Shown: piece after piece, positions 61,104 through 64,000 of the stretch
Numbering within the stretch: the first letter of the stretch is position 1
How the letters are laid out: each line of letters begins with the position of its first letter
NCBI RefSeq assembly: GCF_035083965.1
Contig: NC_089735.1
Location: forward strand, 4,552,001 to 4,616,000
Origin: Branchiostoma lanceolatum
Lineage: Eukaryota > Chordata > Leptocardii > Amphioxiformes > Branchiostomatidae
DNA: 64,000 nt
Direction: 5' to 3'
Notes under the pieces: generated by a model
Told to the model about the DNA's origin: nothing
Database searches by the model: none
What the model saw: only the letters and a program-made list of their open reading frames with translations
Position numbers and translations under genes: made by a program

Positions 61104-63241
61104 TTAAACACCCTGCTGTGTGGCGACTTGCATGAGAACTTTCAGCCCTGTCATGAAGGAACTGATCTGGGAGAAGTTGCTGGCCTGGATCATCTGGGTG
61201 TGGATGTTGAGGCCTGCCTGGTAGTTTTGCTGCGAGCAGGCCTGGGACAGCTGGTGTAGACTGGTCAGGATCGGGGCCGGTAACTGGAGACAAATATCAT
61301 TTTTTTTACAAAATACTTAAAAAGTACACGCAATAAAATAGTTTGCTACTATAGGGAGCTTTCGAGACGAACTCTGTGTCTTTATCGAACCGATTAAGTC
61401 AGATCTCTTGTCAGGTGACTTGATGTTGATTATCACGTAACAAGGGACAGTCATATACAGGCTTCAGATAGTGACGCTCCCTGTCTCTGGTTAAGGTACT
61501 GCGTATCTGGATGGCCTCCCGAAAACCCCTTGCAAACCAGTTGGAATCCTGATCCACTTGTACACTGTTCTAGTCTATCTTGTGTTCAGAAACATCACAA
61601 TGATATCTGTGTTTAATTTCATCAGGTTGGAGAATCACTGACCACGTTAACTTTTGTTTATTCATTGCTGCTGGACAACATCTTTTTTTTGTGAACATCA
61701 AAATTATTCCTGTATATATTAGCCTCCGTTGCAGGCTCTGAACCGGCTTTCTGGGGGGCTAAATAATACACTTTTTGCAGCCAACCCGTAACTATCAGCC
61801 AACCCTGTAACTATAGCCGGCTATAGTTACAGGGTTGGCTGATAGTGACAGGTTGGCTGCAAAAAGTGTATTATTTAGCCCCCCAAAAAGCCGGTTCAGA
61901 GCCTGCAACGGAGGCTAGTATATACATGTATGACAATACATGTACGTTGGGGTCCACATATATGACTACATGCACATATATACTGTAATATCTTGCTAGG
62001 TATTGCACTATTCATTTAAATTGTATGTAGAGTGTAGTTCAACTCATGATCAACCACCCTCATAGACAACGATATGATCATAAATCACATCACATGAGCA
62101 GGTACTTACACTATTGTCTCTCAGCTTGTCATACAAGGCTTCTAGTCTCCTGCCAACATCCTCCAGTTTTCTCTTGGTTTGCTGAAGAAGAGAAACATAC
62201 TTAGATTTATTTCCATGTACATTGTATTGTGTGGCTGCTTTTATTGCCTTGGCTAAATACTTCCAAACATGAAAACAGTATTGTAGTCTTGTTGCTTTTC
62301 TTACCTTGGCTAAATACTTTCAAACATAAAAACAGTATTGTTACAGTAGTGTTGTTGCTTTTTTACCTTGGTTAAAAAGAGTAATGAATAAACAAAGAAA
62401 TTATGTCTTACAAAGTCCTTTCCTTAGTAGTTACTGATGAAAGACAGCGGATGCTGTCTGAAACATCTGACTGTTTCAAACTTTCATCCAGCTGCTTGAG
62501 TAACTATTTCTGGCGATGCTTTACTATCCCTGTACTTACTGGGTGAGAGGCAGTTGACAAACACCTCTGTAGAAGAGAGTCCAGACTCTGTGCTAGCTCC
62601 TGGTGTTCTGCTGGGATGGGACCTTTCTCTTTAGGTGTGGTAGGTGCAGAGGACTGCTGTAAGGGTAAGGGTAAAGATACATGCTCAGCACTGAAAGCAG
62701 AGACCAGCGGTGTTCAGATGTCAGAGGGTGTGCCCAACAGATATGTCCACCAACAGGTAAACGTCGAGCGTATTGTAGAGAGAAACATTTATTTTCAAAA
62801 TCCCACTTTGATTTTGAAAAGGAGTTAAAATTTTTCAACCTGTCCATTTCAAATATGACTGTTTCAGGCCTGCATGCATGTGTTGGTTATGACCTTATTT
62901 TAATCTATTCACAGTTAGTGACCTGTACATGTATGTGTTAAGGGCATTTGAACAGTGGAGGCGTATTAAGGGTATTATGCAGGGACATACGTATGAAAGG
63001 TGAAAATAGGTAGGGATACCAACACCTCAGTAAACACATACATGCAGACATGTGATGTGTTCATCAACAAGAGTTTACCTCAAGAATTGAGTAGAAGATA
63101 CACCTCCAGAAAAAGTGGAGATTTGTTCAGAAAACTGTAGCAAGACGTGTAGAATAGGAACTACAATGTACTAATGTGGGAGGCACAAACCTGTTGTACA
63201 TTGGCGATGGGTGGAGCAGCGTAAGTTTGGCCATAGTTATA
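61104..63241 (-). CDS. SEC31A: SEC31A (COPII outer-coat subunit), last four exons (partial)
   Basis: Minus-strand exons 63191-63241, 62540-62656, 62110-62181 and 61104-61283 (stop 61104-61106), all phase 0. The first encodes Pro/Tyr-rich YNYGQTYAAPPIANVQQ (linker). The second encodes PIPAEHQELAQSLDSLLQRC, the third KRKLEDVGRRLEALYDKLRD and the fourth NYQAGLNIHTQMIQASNFSQ with SSFMTGLKVLMQVA. This is the conserved C-terminal helical domain of SEC31A (compare SNFSETSAFMPVLKVVL in vertebrates). With SEC13, SEC31 forms the outer COPII cage on ER exit sites. The upstream WD40 exons lie beyond the right edge. Confidence 0.88.
61719..61918. mobile_element. Large near-perfect fold-back element (~200 bp)
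   Basis: ttagcctccgttgcaggctc and gagcctgcaacggaggcta are inverted ends. ggctaaataatacacttttt and its complement follow, then gttggctg and an inner ctatagccggctatag core. It lies in the last SEC31A intron. Confidence 0.82.
62430..62520. mobile_element. MITE end, ATCCAGTTGCTTGAG family
   Basis: tgatgaaagacagcggatgc, tgtctgaaacatctgactgt and catccagctgcttgagtaac match the right half of the 8139 copy. It lies close to the donor of the SEC31A exon at 62540. Confidence 0.65.
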
Positions 63242-64000
63242 CTGCAAAGCAGACATCCAGATAAGTTAAGGATAAAGCAGATCATTTGCCCATTTCAAGC
63301 TGTTTTTTTCCAGATGCGAATCTCACAATAAGCAAAACTTTGCTTAAAGAAGAAGATATTGATGTCATCTACCAGTGACATATGGATGACAGTATATTGT
63401 TGACAGTAGAATTGTTTGAAAGACATTTTTTCAATAGTTTAACTGTCACTTTGACACTCATCCAAAAGATGGCAAGTTCCTTCAATTTCTGCTACAAGGA
63501 ACAGGAGAGCTTTATTGGGAAAAATCCAGATTCTTGAAAGCATGCAAGAGCACACAAAAGCAAACAAACAAACTACCAACATCAGGAAAACCAATGAGAT
63601 TAACAACGATATAAGAAAAGAGATGAAAATGTAATTGTGCATTAGTTTTGTGATTCATGTTAATCATGTGTAAACTAAGTGTGTTGATATTGGTCTAGTG
63701 GTAAGCACATTTAGAAACATGCACAAGTACAAATGTGATCAGATTTTTATGGAGGGGTGCAAATCAATGAAATGAAACAAGATCAAAACCAACATCTAAG
63801 TGGTTGACTCCCGCAAAGGAGAAAATTACAATATTAGATTTGAAAATGTGCAATAGATCAGTCACTGCTTCCTTTAAATAATTGTAAATATTGTTCTAAA
63901 TACAATTCCACATGTTTTTTAAATCTATAAACCTTTAAAAAAACACCAGTCTTCAAGTATCTATCTACAAAGGGAGAATCAACACCTAATAGATAATATT
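63242..64000. other. SEC31A intron; nothing else recognised
   Basis: No exon matching SEC31A upstream sequence and no repeat family was recognised in this last stretch. Short frames here lack features. Confidence 0.4.

Overview
The window reads as nuclear DNA of an invertebrate chordate, most probably a lancelet (Branchiostoma). The genes are intron-rich chordate orthologues with short introns and canonical splice sites, and the introns and spacers are full of small fold-back (MITE-like) elements, tRNA-derived SINEs and minisatellites. The species call is inference. The gene models were spliced by eye: I matched reading frame, GT/GC-AG borders and family conservation.

Layout from left to right. 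(1) 245-939 (+): 3' end of a PAQR3-like seven-helix membrane protein, with two homologous 91-nt exons that look mutually exclusive. (2) 2145-7133 and 7743-11835 (-): two complete tandem paralogues of PBLD (PhzF-fold isomerase-like), nine exons each. (3) 12331-13962 (+): a single-exon CCDC61 gene, head-to-head with the upstream PBLD copy. (4) 15982-19610 (-): a 214-aa ankyrin-repeat protein in which each central exon is one repeat. (5) 21441-48850 (-), with a candidate 5' exon at 49553-49714: DNA polymerase theta (POLQ), 28 exons that join into 3,059 codons with every junction in phase. It has an N-terminal helicase, a 3.85-kb central exon and a C-terminal family-A polymerase. (6) About 49.7-55.5 kb: a gene-free transposon nest. 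(7) 56421-58935 (+): a BTB/POZ protein with six C2H2 fingers. (8) 61104-63241 (-): the last four exons of SEC31A (COPII coat); the gene continues beyond the right edge.

The most unusual theme is tandem duplication of exons or of exon edges together with their splice sites. In POLQ the 5' half of exon 9 plus its acceptor occurs 15 times (121-122-bp units), and the 3' half of exon 12 plus its donor occurs nine times (81-bp units). Smaller edge duplications affect exons 7, 11, 20 and 27. In PBLD copy 2, exon 3 is duplicated whole; the two copies differ only at the codon of the conserved active-site histidine. PAQR3 has the duplicated exon pair, and the CCDC61 stop region is a 50-bp repeat. I did not find a defence system, an RNA operon or a CRISPR array. 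The candidate undescribed features are this exon-edge amplification, the His/Ser exon pair, and a 955-bp inverted-repeat element packed with CAGTACTGG dyads.
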